A DNA stretch of 64,000 nucleotides from contig NZ_QJPK01000001.1 of assembly GCF_003259195.1 (NCBI RefSeq), positions 62,001 to 126,000 on the forward strand. The letters run 5' to 3'. The stretch's first letter is position 1. Every line of letters begins with the position of its first letter. A program made the position numbers and the translations under genes. The stretch comes from Paracoccus sediminilitoris. Its GTDB lineage: Bacteria; Pseudomonadota; Alphaproteobacteria; Rhodobacterales; Rhodobacteraceae. Positions 55,226-64,000 of this stretch are shown here, in pieces. The notes below the pieces were generated by a model. The model was not told where the DNA came from. It saw only the letters and a list, made by a program, of their open reading frames with translations, and did not search any database.

Positions 55226-56246
55226 ACCACGGATCCTGACCTTCGGCGCGGGCCTTGCGGGGGCCGCGCTGTTTCTTCTGCTGGGCCTGCCGCTGCCCTT
55301 CCTTCTGGGACCGATGCTGGGCTGCCTGATCGTGGCGCTGTCGGGCGCCCGCATGCAGGGCGCGGGACAGTTCGGCATCTTCATGCGGACCTTTCTGGGG
55401 GTGGCGGTCGGCGCATCGATCACGCCGCAGGTGCTGGGCGGGTTGCCCGCGATCGCCGGGTCGCTGGCGATGGTGCCGATCTTCATCGGGGTGATCGCGC
55501 TGGTCGGCTATCCGCTGTTGCGCTTCGTCTTCGGCTTTGACCATCCGACCGCCTGGTATGCGGCCATGCCCGGCGGGCTGCAGGACATGCTGGTCTTTGG
55601 CGAGGAAGCGGGCGGCGACATCCGCGCCCTGTCGCTGATCCATGCGACGCGCATCCTGGTCATCGTGACCGTCGCGCCGCTGATCATGACGCTTTACTGG
55701 CAAGTGGACCTGTCCCAACCCCCCGGCGCGCCGATTTCATCCCTGCCCTGGTGGCAGATCGGGCTGATGGTCGTGGCGGGTCTGGTCGGATGGAAGGGCG
55801 GCGAACGCTTGGGGCTGTTCGGCGCATCGATCCTGGGGCCGATGATCCTGACCGCCGTCCTGTCGCTGACCGGTATCATCCAAAGCCGCCCCCCCGCCGA
55901 GATCATCCAGGCCGCGCAATTCTTCATCGGCATCGCGGTGGGGGCGAAATACGCAGGCATCACCGCGCGCGAACTGCGCGTCGACGTGACGGCGGGGCTG
56001 GTCTATGCGCTGATCCTGGCGATCATCAGCCTGATCTTTCTGGAAAGCATCCACCTGATGCATCTGGCGCCTGCGCTGGACGCCTTCCTGGCCTTCCTGC
56101 CCGGCGGCCAGGCCGAGATGGTCATCATCGCCATCATCGCAGGCGCCGATCTGGCCTATGTGGTCAGCCACCACATCCTGCGAATCCTGATCGTGATCCT
56201 GCTGGCGCCCATCGTGTCGCGGCTGTTCGGGAAAAGGGGGCGCTAG
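55218..56246 (+). CDS. AbrB-family membrane permease (duplicated AbrB domain)
   Basis: 342 residues from a TTG at 55218, seven bases after GGAG; an ATG at 55164 would place 18 unlikely residues ahead of the first membrane segment. About 10 membrane segments in two repeats, with LPLPFLLGPMLG and GLFGASILGPMI as paired motifs, and AMPGGLQDMLVFGEE / FLPGGQAEMVIIAI in both halves. Family members are putative transporters or regulators of transport. Ends by overlapping the convergent doeB gene. Confidence 0.85.
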   Translation: MTRPRILTFGAGLAGAALFLLLGLPLPFLLGPMLGCLIVALSGARMQGAGQFGIFMRTFLGVAVGASITPQVLGGLPAIAGSLAMVPIFIGVIALVGYPLLRFVFGFDHPTAWYAAMPGGLQDMLVFGEEAGGDIRALSLIHATRILVIVTVAPLIMTLYWQVDLSQPPGAPISSLPWWQIGLMVVAGLVGWKGGERLGLFGASILGPMILTAVLSLTGIIQSRPPAEIIQAAQFFIGIAVGAKYAGITARELRVDVTAGLVYALILAIISLIFLESIHLMHLAPALDAFLAFLPGGQAEMVIIAIIAGADLAYVVSHHILRILIVILLAPIVSRLFGKRGR

Positions 56247-57232
56247 GCCCCCTCCACCGCGATCACGGCGGCGCAATCGCCGGTCTGGATCAGCCCAGGA
56301 AAATGCCGCGCCGCGATGATGCCGTCGCGGTTGGCGGTGATGGTCTGGGGTTCGACCCCGGTGCGATCAGGCGCCCAGATCTGCGCGATGGGCTGGCCCG
56401 CCGTGACCGCATCGCCCAGATCCGCCAAGGGCTGCATCAGCCCGTCGCGGGTGGCAAAGTGGAAGCAGTCATCCCCCGGCATGTCCAGCCAGACGCTGTC
56501 CATCTGGGGAACCTCGCCCGCCAGGATGCCCGCGTGGCGCAGCAGGTTGCGTGCGCCATCGATGGCGATCCGCGCGCTGCGGGCGGTGGCCGTGCCACCG
56601 CCGCCCAGTTCGGTCGTCACGAAGGTCTTGCCCTGGCTTTCGACCGCCGTGTCGAACATGCCGACCGCGTCGATCTCCAGCATCATCATCGAATAGGGCG
56701 CACCGAAGGCCCGGACGCCCGCCACGCAGGCGGCCTGCTGGGTCTTGTCCTCCAGCACATGCGCCGCCGCATAGGGCAGAAAGTCCAGCGTCTTGCCGCC
56801 CGAATGGTAATCCAGAACGACATCCGCCATGGTCACCAGCACATCGTTGAAATAGCTGGCGATCTTCTGGCTGACGCTGCCCTTGGGGTCCCCCGGAAAG
56901 GCGCGGTTCATGTTGATCTGGTCGATGGGGCTGACCCGCGTGCCCGCCCGGAACGCCGGATAGTTCATATAGGGCGCGATGATGACGCGCCCCGTGATCT
57001 CGGCGGGGTCCAGGTCCCATGCCAGCTGCTGCAGGGCGATGGGGCCCTCGTATTCGTCGCCGTGATTGCCCCCCGTCAACAGGGCCGTCGGGCCTTCGCC
57101 ATTGGCGATGACGGTGATGGGGATCATCACGCTGCCCCATGCGCTGTCATTGCGGGAGTAGGGCAGGCGCAGGAAACCGTGATGCTTGCCCATGCCGTCC
57201 AGCGCGATGGTCGGAACGATGGGGTGGGTCAT
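56243..57232 (-). CDS. doeB: N-acetyl-2,4-diaminobutyrate deacetylase (ectoine degradation)
   Basis: 329 residues, zinc-dependent succinylglutamate desuccinylase/aspartoacylase fold, also called EutE. Zinc motif GGNHGDEYEG, NMNRAFPGD and DYHSGG are present. Removes acetate from N-acetyl-DABA after ectoine ring opening. DoeA and DoeB homologues (EutD/EutE) form a complex in Ruegeria pomeroyi. The doeA stop overlaps its start (ATGA). Confidence 0.93.
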   Translation of the reverse strand: MTHPIVPTIALDGMGKHHGFLRLPYSRNDSAWGSVMIPITVIANGEGPTALLTGGNHGDEYEGPIALQQLAWDLDPAEITGRVIIAPYMNYPAFRAGTRVSPIDQINMNRAFPGDPKGSVSQKIASYFNDVLVTMADVVLDYHSGGKTLDFLPYAAAHVLEDKTQQAACVAGVRAFGAPYSMMMLEIDAVGMFDTAVESQGKTFVTTELGGGGTATARSARIAIDGARNLLRHAGILAGEVPQMDSVWLDMPGDDCFHFATRDGLMQPLADLGDAVTAGQPIAQIWAPDRTGVEPQTITANRDGIIAARHFPGLIQTGDCAAVIAVEGA

Positions 57233-58425
57233 GACTTGACCAGCATCCGGCGCGGGATGTTGCAGAACAGCTCAGGCTCCCGTTCGGTGATGACGATGGA
57301 TTCCGTCGTCTCGTATCCCCAATTGTCCATCCACAGGCCGGTCATGAAGTGGAAGGTCATGCCGGGCTTCAGCTCGGTCTGGTCACCGCGGCGCAGCGAC
57401 ATGGTGCGTTCGCCCCAGTCGGGCGGATAAGAGAGGCCGATCGGGTATCCGGTGCGATTGTCCTTGACGATGCCATAGCGGTCCAGGACGGTGAAGAAGG
57501 CATTGGCGATATCCTCGCAGGTGTTGCCGGCGGTGGCGGCGGCAAGTCCCGCATCCATCCCCTCCAGCACGGCCTTTTCGGCGTCCAGCATCTCCTGCGG
57601 CGGGGTGCCCAGGAAGATCGTGCGCGAAAGCGGCACATGGTATCGCTGATAACAGCCCGCGATTTCGAAGAAGGTGCCTTCGTCCCGCTTCATCGGCTGG
57701 TCGTCCCAAGTCAGGTGGGGCGCGGCGGCGTCAGGGCCCGATGGCAGCAGCGGCACGATGGCCGGGTAATCGCCGCCATGCTGGGACCATTCGTCGTAAC
57801 GCAGCCCCGCATCATAGATTTCCGCCACCAGGTCGCATTTGCGCATGCCCACCTCGATCCGGTCGGCGATGCGGCGGTGCATGCGTTCCACGATCCGCGC
57901 GGCCTTGCGCATATAGGCCAGTTCCTTGGGCGTCTTGATCGCGCGCTGCCAGTTGACCAGACCTGTGGCATCCAGGATCTGCGCGTCGGGCAAGCCCGCG
58001 CACAGGCGCTGATGGGCCTTGGCGGTGTACCAGTAATTGTCCATCTCGACGCCGATGAAGCCGGTATGCCAGCCCTTGTCGGCCAGCGTCGCCCAGAGGT
58101 AATCCATCGGATGACGGTCCACCGACTGCACGTAATGGTCGGGATAGCCGATGATGTGATCATCGCTCATCCAGACGGTGCGCAGCGCGCCCTGGGCATC
58201 CTGGCCACGCCCGAACCAGATCGGCGCGCCGGTCGGCCCCACGATCACGCATTGATGGACATAGAAGGACCAGCCGTCATAGCCGGTCAGCCACGCCATG
58301 TTCGACGGATCGCTGACGATCAGCATGTCGAGCCCCAGCTTCTCCATGCTGGCGCGGGTCTTGCGCAAGCGTTCCTCGTATTCCGCGGTCGAGAAACGTT
58401 CTGGTGTCCTCTGCAGTTCTGGCAT
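57229..58425 (-). CDS. doeA: Ectoine hydrolase
   Basis: 398 residues of the M24 creatinase/aminopeptidase fold, with an N-terminal creatinase domain (about 15-165) and the pita-bread catalytic domain. Also called EutD. Opens the ectoine ring to N-acetyl-DABA. Pattern MAWLTGYDGWSFYVHQ near residue 43 is typical. It directly abuts eutC and is coupled to doeB. Confidence 0.94.
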   Translation of the reverse strand: MPELQRTPERFSTAEYEERLRKTRASMEKLGLDMLIVSDPSNMAWLTGYDGWSFYVHQCVIVGPTGAPIWFGRGQDAQGALRTVWMSDDHIIGYPDHYVQSVDRHPMDYLWATLADKGWHTGFIGVEMDNYWYTAKAHQRLCAGLPDAQILDATGLVNWQRAIKTPKELAYMRKAARIVERMHRRIADRIEVGMRKCDLVAEIYDAGLRYDEWSQHGGDYPAIVPLLPSGPDAAAPHLTWDDQPMKRDEGTFFEIAGCYQRYHVPLSRTIFLGTPPQEMLDAEKAVLEGMDAGLAAATAGNTCEDIANAFFTVLDRYGIVKDNRTGYPIGLSYPPDWGERTMSLRRGDQTELKPGMTFHFMTGLWMDNWGYETTESIVITEREPELFCNIPRRMLVKS

Positions 58426-59394
58426 TCACGTGTCTTTCGAAAACGCGGCAAGCGCGTGGGTGGCAATCGCGGTATCCTGCGCACCGGTACCGGTCAGATC
58501 GCAGATGGTGATCTGGTCGCGGCTGGTGCGGCCGGGATGGGTTTTGGCGATGATCTGTCCCAGTTCTGGGACGGGCGCATCGGCGTCAAAGGTCTGGGCG
58601 GCCAGGGCGGGGCGCAATTCGCCCATCAGGCGGGTCTGGCTGGCGCGGTCGGCGACATAAAGATCGGCGCGCTTCAGGCAAAGCGGGTCCAGTTCGGTCT
58701 TGCCGGGCTGATCGCTGCCCATGGCGGTCACATGCATCCCCGGCCGCAGCCATTCGGCGCGAAAGATCGGTTGCGTCGCGGGGGTGGTGGTGACGACGAT
58801 ATCGGCCAGACCTGCGGCCTCGGCAGGGTCCGCGGTGGCGCGCACGCGCAGGTCGGGGCCGTCCAGTTCGGCGGCCAGCGCCTGCGCGCGGGACAAATCA
58901 CGCGCCCATATCACCGCATCGGTGATCGGGCGCACCAGCCGCAGCGCCTGCAGCTGCAACCGCGCCTGCAGCCCGGCGCCAAAGATCGCAGCGCGGCTGG
59001 CATCCGCCCGCGCCAGGTGACGCGCGGCCACGCCGCCCGCCGCCGCGGTGCGAATATCGGTCAGATAGCCGTTATCCAGCAGCACCGCCCGTACGCGGCC
59101 CGTCTGCGCATCCAGCACCGCCATCATGCCGCTGGTGGACGGCAGACCGCGCGCCGGGTTGTCGAAGAAGCCGGGCGAGATCTTGACCGCGAACCCGGCC
59201 AGCCCCGGCACATAGGCGGTCTTGATGTCCACCTCTCCGTTCACGTCTGGCAGGTGCATGGACAGGACCGGCGGCATGACGACATGACCGCCCGCCAGAC
59301 CGCGAAAGGCGTCTTCGACGATGTCGATGACGGCCGCGTCAAGGTCGATGCGCTGGCGCAGCTGCTGTTCGGTCAGGACCAGGATGTCGGTCAT
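58426..59394 (-). CDS. eutC: EutC, ornithine cyclodeaminase-like (hydroxyectoine use)
   Basis: 322 residues of the ornithine cyclodeaminase/mu-crystallin family, with a Rossmann motif AAIFGAGLQARLQLQAL. EutABC together are proposed to convert 5-hydroxyectoine to ectoine. Overlaps eutB by ATGA. Confidence 0.92.
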   Translation of the reverse strand: MTDILVLTEQQLRQRIDLDAAVIDIVEDAFRGLAGGHVVMPPVLSMHLPDVNGEVDIKTAYVPGLAGFAVKISPGFFDNPARGLPSTSGMMAVLDAQTGRVRAVLLDNGYLTDIRTAAAGGVAARHLARADASRAAIFGAGLQARLQLQALRLVRPITDAVIWARDLSRAQALAAELDGPDLRVRATADPAEAAGLADIVVTTTPATQPIFRAEWLRPGMHVTAMGSDQPGKTELDPLCLKRADLYVADRASQTRLMGELRPALAAQTFDADAPVPELGQIIAKTHPGRTSRDQITICDLTGTGAQDTAIATHALAAFSKDT

Positions 59395-60344
59395 GACGCC
59401 TCCTGCAGGATGGCGGCGTGGCGGGCGGGGTCGATGTTTTCGCCCGACAAGATCAGGACCAGCGGCCCGTCATCGGCCCGCAGACGCCCCGACAGGACCG
59501 CGCCCGCACAAACGGCGGCGGCGCCTTCGACCCGGTGGCCATCCTGGGCCAGGTGGCGCAGGCCATCGGCGATCTGGTCTTCGGACAGCAGGATCAGGTC
59601 GTCCATCAGGTCGCGGACCATCGGAAAGGTCAGCCGGTTTTTCAGCCCGATGCCGCCACCCAGGCTGTCGGCAAGGGTCTCCAGTTCCCGGATCTCGACC
59701 GGGTGGCCCGCATCGAGGCTGGCGGCCATGGCGGCGCCTCGCTGCATGCTGATGCCGACAATGCGGATATCAGGGCGCAGCGCCTTCGCCGCCGCCGCAA
59801 CCCCGGCCAGCAGGCCGCCCCCCGACAGGGGGATGGCGATGGTGGCGGCGTCCGGCACCTGGTCTAGGATCTCCAGCCCCAGCGTGCCCTGCCCCGCGAT
59901 GACGTCGGGATGATCAAAGGGCGGGATCAGCGCAAAGCCTTCGTCGCGCTGCAGGCGGATGGCTTCCAGAAAGGCCTCATCCTGGCTGTCGCCGATGATG
60001 CGGGCTTCGGCGCCCAGTTCGGCGATGGCGTCCAGCTTGTTCTGCGGCACAAGGCGCGACATGCAGATGATGGCGGGGATGCCCCGCGCCCGTGCCGCAT
60101 GGGCCAGCGCGCGCCCGTGGTTCCCGGTCGAGGCCGTCGTGACCCCGGCAACCTTGCCCACCCGCGCGACCGCATTCGTCGCCCCGCGCAGCTTGAAGGC
60201 GCCGGTCGTCTGGCGGTATTCGCATTTCAGCCAGACCGGCCCGCCCGCGATTTGCGAGAGCGAAGGTGACGCCTGCATCGGGGTGACGCGGACATCGTCG
60301 CGGATGCGGTCGAGGGCCGCCATGATATCGTCCAGCGTCACCAT
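59391..60344 (-). CDS. eutB: EutB, threonine dehydratase-like PLP enzyme (hydroxyectoine use)
   Basis: 317 residues from the ATG at 60344; a GTG at 60368 would overlap eutA. PLP fold type II with Lys in GAFKLRGA and STGNHGRALA and SGGGLLAG phosphate loop. Removes the hydroxyl group of a hydroxyectoine derivative in the proposed pathway. Confidence 0.92.
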   Translation of the reverse strand: MVTLDDIMAALDRIRDDVRVTPMQASPSLSQIAGGPVWLKCEYRQTTGAFKLRGATNAVARVGKVAGVTTASTGNHGRALAHAARARGIPAIICMSRLVPQNKLDAIAELGAEARIIGDSQDEAFLEAIRLQRDEGFALIPPFDHPDVIAGQGTLGLEILDQVPDAATIAIPLSGGGLLAGVAAAAKALRPDIRIVGISMQRGAAMAASLDAGHPVEIRELETLADSLGGGIGLKNRLTFPMVRDLMDDLILLSEDQIADGLRHLAQDGHRVEGAAAVCAGAVLSGRLRADDGPLVLILSGENIDPARHAAILQEAS

Positions 60345-60352
60345 GGCCGTCG

Positions 60353-61051
60353 CTACCACGACCGGCACCGGAACAACGCGCCCGGCCCCGCGGCAGGGAT
60401 CTGTGCCTGGTCCAGCATCGCCCAGAAAAGCGCCTGGTTCGAGGTGATGACCGGCTTGCCCAAGGTGTCTTCGATCCGTTCGATCAACCCGATGGCGGGC
60501 AGTGCCGTGCAGGACATGAACAACGCCTGCGCGTCCGGGTGGTCGCTGTTCACGGCCATCTGCATGATCGTGTCGGCATCCAGCACCGCCATGTCGCGAT
60601 CATCGGCATAGTTCATCGAACTGCGCCGCACCACGTCGATGCCGTGGCTCTGGAAGTAATCGCCGACCAGATCGGTCGTTGCGGCAAGATAGGGGGTCAT
60701 CAGCGCCAGGCGCGTAATGCCAAGGGCCGCAAAGCCGCGCAGCGCCGCCGAGGTCGGCGTGACCAGCGGTGCGCGATTGCCCACCAGTTCGCCGATCCCC
60801 GGACCCAACACCGCCGAAGCCGAGGTGCAGCCAAAGCCGATCGCCGCCAGGTCCACCCCCGGCACCAGCAGATCCGCCGCCGCCCGCAGGCGCGGGCCGG
60901 TGTTGCGCAGGTTTTCCTCGGTCGTGGGGTTGTCGAAGGCGATGCGGGTCACGTGCAGCTGGGTACCCCAAGGCATCAGGCGCGCGGCGTCGCCTTCGAT
61001 CGTCATGTCGGTGGCAAGGGCCACCAGGCCGAACCGTTGCAGCGCCATCAT
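60353..61051 (-). CDS. eutA: EutA, Asp/Glu racemase-like (hydroxyectoine use)
   Basis: 232 residues of the maleate isomerase/arylmalonate decarboxylase group. The two catalytic Cys lie in FGCTSAS and MSCTALP. First of the eutABC set. Its start overlaps the uehC stop (ATGA). Confidence 0.93.
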   Translation of the reverse strand: MMALQRFGLVALATDMTIEGDAARLMPWGTQLHVTRIAFDNPTTEENLRNTGPRLRAAADLLVPGVDLAAIGFGCTSASAVLGPGIGELVGNRAPLVTPTSAALRGFAALGITRLALMTPYLAATTDLVGDYFQSHGIDVVRRSSMNYADDRDMAVLDADTIMQMAVNSDHPDAQALFMSCTALPAIGLIERIEDTLGKPVITSNQALFWAMLDQAQIPAAGPGALFRCRSW

Positions 61052-62343
61052 GCACCTCCGGGGGCAAAGGCAAGGTCACGCAGGAACAACGCGATCTGCG
61101 GGAAGAAGATCAGCGCGACGGCCACCGCCAGCAGGATCGCGATGAAGGGCGGGGTGCCGCGGATGACCTCCAGATAGGGGCGCTTGAAGACGGCGATGGC
61201 CGTGAAGATGTCGCAGCCGAAGGGTGGTGTCGCACTGCCGATGGCGACCTGCAGGGTGATGATCGTGCCGACCAGGACCGGGTCCAGCCCGACCGATTGC
61301 ACCACGGGCGAAAAAATCGGCACAAGGATCAGGATGACCACGATGGGATCGACGAACATGCAGCCCACGAAGAAGGCGATGGAAATGGTGAACAGCACCC
61401 CGTAAGGCCCCATTCCGTCGATGCCGATGCCGCCCAGGATCGCCTGGGGGATCTGCGCGAAGCTGATGACATAGCTGAAGGCCGTGCCCGCGCCGACCAG
61501 GATGAAAACTACCGCCGTGATCAGACCGGTGGATTTGGCGGTGGCGTAAAGCTGCTTCATGCTGAGTTCGCGAAACACGACCAGCTCCAGCAGCAGGGCA
61601 TAGAGGACGCAGGCGGCCGCGGCCTCGGTAGGCGAAAAGATGCCGCCATAGATGCCGCCGATGATGATGACCGGAAAGCCCAGGGGCCACAGTGCACGGC
61701 GCACGGCGCGCAGGCGTTCGGACCAGGTGGCCGGTTCCTCGGTCGGGACGTTGTGGCGGACGGCGTAGATATAGGCATAGATCGAGAACAGCAGCAGGAT
61801 CAGCAGCCCCGGCCCGATCCCCGCGATGAACAGTTCCGAAATCGAGGTGCCCGACACCACGCCATAGATGATCATCCCGATCGAGGGCGGGATCAGGAAG
61901 GCGATGTCGGATGCGTTGATGATCAGCGCCAGCGAAAAGCTGTCGCTGTAGCCCGCCTTCAGCAGACGCGGGCGCAGCGGGCCGCCGACGGCAACCACCG
62001 TGGCTTGGGTAGACCCCGACACCGCGCCGAACATCGTACAGGCGCCTGCGGTCGAAATGGCCAGCCCGCCCTTGACGTGGCCCAGAAAGGCCATGACCAG
62101 GTCGATCAGCCGTTCGGCCGATTGCCCGCGCGTCATCAGGTCGGCGGCAAAGATGAACATCGGCACGGCGATCAGGCTGGCGGGCTGGATGCCCGCGATG
62201 ACCTGCTGGACCAGCGTTTCCAGCTGACCAAGCCCGCCGAAAAGGCCCACGAAGCCGACCATCGATCCGATGATCAGCGGCACCATCATCGGAAAGCCCA
62301 GCAGAAGCAGGACGATCATCGTTCCCAGAATTGCAGCGGTCAT
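61048..62343 (-). CDS. uehC: TRAP transporter large permease for ectoine/hydroxyectoine
   Basis: 431 residues, DctM family, about 12 membrane segments, with family motif [20 protein letters not shown]. Forms the permease with UehB. ATGA overlaps at both ends. Confidence 0.92.
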   Translation of the reverse strand: MTAAILGTMIVLLLLGFPMMVPLIIGSMVGFVGLFGGLGQLETLVQQVIAGIQPASLIAVPMFIFAADLMTRGQSAERLIDLVMAFLGHVKGGLAISTAGACTMFGAVSGSTQATVVAVGGPLRPRLLKAGYSDSFSLALIINASDIAFLIPPSIGMIIYGVVSGTSISELFIAGIGPGLLILLLFSIYAYIYAVRHNVPTEEPATWSERLRAVRRALWPLGFPVIIIGGIYGGIFSPTEAAAACVLYALLLELVVFRELSMKQLYATAKSTGLITAVVFILVGAGTAFSYVISFAQIPQAILGGIGIDGMGPYGVLFTISIAFFVGCMFVDPIVVILILVPIFSPVVQSVGLDPVLVGTIITLQVAIGSATPPFGCDIFTAIAVFKRPYLEVIRGTPPFIAILLAVAVALIFFPQIALFLRDLAFAPGGA

Positions 62344-63008
62344 TGATCCTGCGCCTTTTCGTCCAGAGCGTCGGAGGAGGCGTCGGAATATCCGTCGCGC
62401 GTGCTTGTGGACAGCCAGACGCCGTCATCGGTGACGTTCTTCAGCGCCGTCATCAGGTATTGGATGCCGGTCAGGAAAAAGCCCAAGGGCGCCCAGACCA
62501 GGATCCACCAGTTGGGGATCTGCAGCGCGGGCAGCACCCTGCCCCGACCGGCCTGGGTGATGACATAGGACAGCGCGTACCACGCCAAGAGCAGCATCAG
62601 CGCACCGGTCAGCCCCGCAATGATCGCCATGCCGAACCGACGGCCCTTGTGCGGCAGCGCGTCGAAAAAGGCCGACATGCGGATATGGCGGCCATGCCGC
62701 GCGGCATAGGAGATGCCTGCAAAGGTGATCAGCACGATCAGCGCCTGGTTCACCTCTTCCGAAAAATAGAGCGATTGTCCGAAGACATAGCGACCCACCA
62801 CGTTGGCGACCGTGTTTAGCGCCATCAGCAGGACGCCAATCGCCAGAAGGATCGCCTCAAGCCGGGCAATGGCGGCGTCGATGGGACCCAAGGGTCCGGG
62901 CAGGCCTGAATCGTAAAGGGAATCGTCGATGTCGTCGTCAGACGCCGTGGTCTTGGCTGCGGCCAGAACGTCGGGATCCAGTTCGGGGGGGGTCGTCTTG
63001 GCCTTCAT
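62340..63008 (-). CDS. uehB: TRAP transporter small permease for ectoine/hydroxyectoine
   Basis: 222 residues from the ATG at 63008 (an AGGA lies upstream). A long acidic N-terminal tail (about 1-45) precedes four DctQ-type membrane segments, with NVVGRYVFG and [20 protein letters not shown]. The tail is longer than in most DctQ proteins. Confidence 0.9.
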   Translation of the reverse strand: MKAKTTPPELDPDVLAAAKTTASDDDIDDSLYDSGLPGPLGPIDAAIARLEAILLAIGVLLMALNTVANVVGRYVFGQSLYFSEEVNQALIVLITFAGISYAARHGRHIRMSAFFDALPHKGRRFGMAIIAGLTGALMLLLAWYALSYVITQAGRGRVLPALQIPNWWILVWAPLGFFLTGIQYLMTALKNVTDDGVWLSTSTRDGYSDASSDALDEKAQDQ

Positions 63009-63047
63009 GGCTGTATGTCCTGCCGGTAAACCGCGTGGGTCGTCATG

Positions 63048-63077
63048 AAAGGCCCGGCCCCAAGACGGGGCCGGGCC
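63048..63077 (-). terminator. Strong hairpin between uehA and uehB
   Basis: A perfect 11-base stem (GGCCCGGCCCC / GGGGCCGGGCC) with a five-base loop begins 14 bases after the uehA stop, followed by only TTT. Likely a partial terminator or RNA-end protector that keeps the binding protein more abundant than the permease. Confidence 0.65.
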
Positions 63078-63090
63078 AGCGGTGCGGTGC

Positions 63091-64000
63091 TCAGCTGGAA
63101 CCGGCAGCCTCAAGATCGGCCTTCATCTGGTCCAGGATTTCCTGGGCGCGCGGACCACCGATTTCCAGGAAGGTCTCCTCGACCTGCTGGGCGGTGTCGC
63201 GGAAGGGGGCGCGCTGTTCTTCCGACAGCGTCGTCACGGTGATCTCGGGCTTGGCTTCCTTGATCTTCTCCAGCGATTCCTCGGTCAGGCCCTGCTGGTA
63301 TTCCAGGATGGTGTCGAAGGCGGTGTCGGCGGCATCCTGCACGAGCTTCTTGTCCTCATCGGACAGCCCGTCGAAGAATTCCTTATTGGCCATCAGCGCG
63401 GTGGTGAAGTTGTTGTGGCCAAGACGGGTGATGTGGTCGGTCACCTCGTACATGCGGGTGGATTCGATGAAGAAGGCCGGGTTTTCCTGGCCGTCGATGA
63501 TGCCGGTCTGCAGACCGCCATAGACCTCGCCCCAAGGCAGCGGCGTCGGGGTCGCGCCGAAGGCCTTGTAGCTTTCCACCAGCAGCGGGTTGGTCATCAC
63601 GCGCACCTTGACGTCGCCCAGGTCGTCGGGACCTTCCACGGGCTGTTTCGTGGTCAGCATGACCTCGCCCTCGGGATACATCTTCAGCAGTTCCAGACCC
63701 TGTTCGGCATAAAGCTCGGGGAAGATGTCGTTGATGGCCTTGCTGTCGCGGAAGAAGGTCGCCAGCGTTTCCTCGTCCTGGGGCAGCAGGTAGGGCACGA
63801 AGAAGACCTGGGCCTCGGGGATCAGCGACCCGGTGAAGCCCGGCGACTGGTTCACGAACTGCAGGATGCCCGATTGGGCCTGTTCCATGATGTTGTCGGA
63901 TTCACCAAGCGTGCCGAAGGGGAACAGCTGGACCTCGTGGTCGGAATTGGCCTCGATCTCTTCCTTGAACTTCTGGGCATAGACGCCCTGAACCTCGTCC
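63091..64000 (-). CDS. uehA: TRAP transporter substrate-binding protein for ectoine/hydroxyectoine (5' end cut)
   Basis: About 302 residues are visible; the start and signal peptide lie past the right edge. DctP family with [14 protein letters not shown] and [28 protein letters not shown] ligand segment, and the conserved [18 protein letters not shown]. Binds ectoine in the periplasm for UehBC. First visible gene of the operon. Confidence 0.92.
   Translation of the reverse strand, partial: DEVQGVYAQKFKEEIEANSDHEVQLFPFGTLGESDNIMEQAQSGILQFVNQSPGFTGSLIPEAQVFFVPYLLPQDEETLATFFRDSKAINDIFPELYAEQGLELLKMYPEGEVMLTTKQPVEGPDDLGDVKVRVMTNPLLVESYKAFGATPTPLPWGEVYGGLQTGIIDGQENPAFFIESTRMYEVTDHITRLGHNNFTTALMANKEFFDGLSDEDKKLVQDAADTAFDTILEYQQGLTEESLEKIKEAKPEITVTTLSEEQRAPFRDTAQQVEETFLEIGGPRAQEILDQMKADLEAAGSS

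Noticed and set aside
1-64000. tRNA genes, CRISPR arrays, insertion sequences
   Set aside because: No cloverleaf-like segment, regularly spaced repeat set or transposase was recognised by eye; a covariance search would be needed to exclude a missed tRNA.

Overview
The window is GC-rich, densely packed chromosomal DNA from an alphaproteobacterium of the Rhodobacteraceae, most like Paracoccus or Rhodobacter. Supporting signs are a class I lysyl-tRNA synthetase, an RcGTA-type gene transfer agent (GTA) cluster, an fdsGBA-fdhD-fdsD formate dehydrogenase operon and a uehABC-eutABC-doeAB ectoine operon. I see no rRNA, tRNA, CRISPR array, integrase or insertion sequence. No non-coding stretch exceeds about 230 bases.

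Layout. (1) 1-8708, minus strand: an acetate locus. It holds a membrane PAS/degenerate-kinase protein fused to a DnaQ-type exonuclease (cut by the left edge), a stand-alone receiver protein, a small membrane protein, a cNMP/CBS/DUF294 nucleotidyltransferase, a sodium:solute symporter with its DUF4212 partner, and acetyl-CoA synthetase. (2) 8937-11231: a beta-helix protein that may be a phage or GTA head spike. (3) 11396-19517: housekeeping genes lysS, terB-like, dacB, nadD, a 5'-nucleotidase, a DUF952 gene, pyrD and cysE. (4) 19596-34318, minus strand: a complete GTA structural cluster in RcGTA order from gp1 (small terminase) to gp15 (megatron), followed by a DUF2793 gene. A promoter-like sequence, an intrinsic terminator and a possible competing antiterminator lie just upstream of gp1. 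(5) 34550-39795: trpF, lapA-like, ihfB, rpsA, a metallophosphoesterase and a lipid kinase. (6) 39875-46764: the NAD-linked molybdenum formate dehydrogenase operon with its LysR regulator. (7) 46857-56246: an alpha/beta hydrolase; a three-gene sensory unit (response regulator, histidine kinase, periplasmic binding protein); and, divergently, a tripartite tricarboxylate transporter with AtuA, DUF4387 and AbrB-type permease genes of unknown substrate. (8) 56243-64000, minus strand: the ectoine/5-hydroxyectoine uptake and degradation operon, with uehA cut by the right edge.

How the parts work together. The acetate locus imports acetate and activates it to acetyl-CoA, with a nucleotide-handling signalling group beside it. 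The GTA cluster would build a small tailed particle that packages random host DNA; its regulators are not in the window. The formate dehydrogenase oxidises formate to give NADH. The right third of the window is scavenging transport and catabolism, typical of marine or soil Rhodobacteraceae.

The strongest candidates for something undescribed are the leader of the GTA operon, the exonuclease fused to a degenerate sensor kinase, and the TTT-AtuA-DUF4387-AbrB operon with its three-component sensor.
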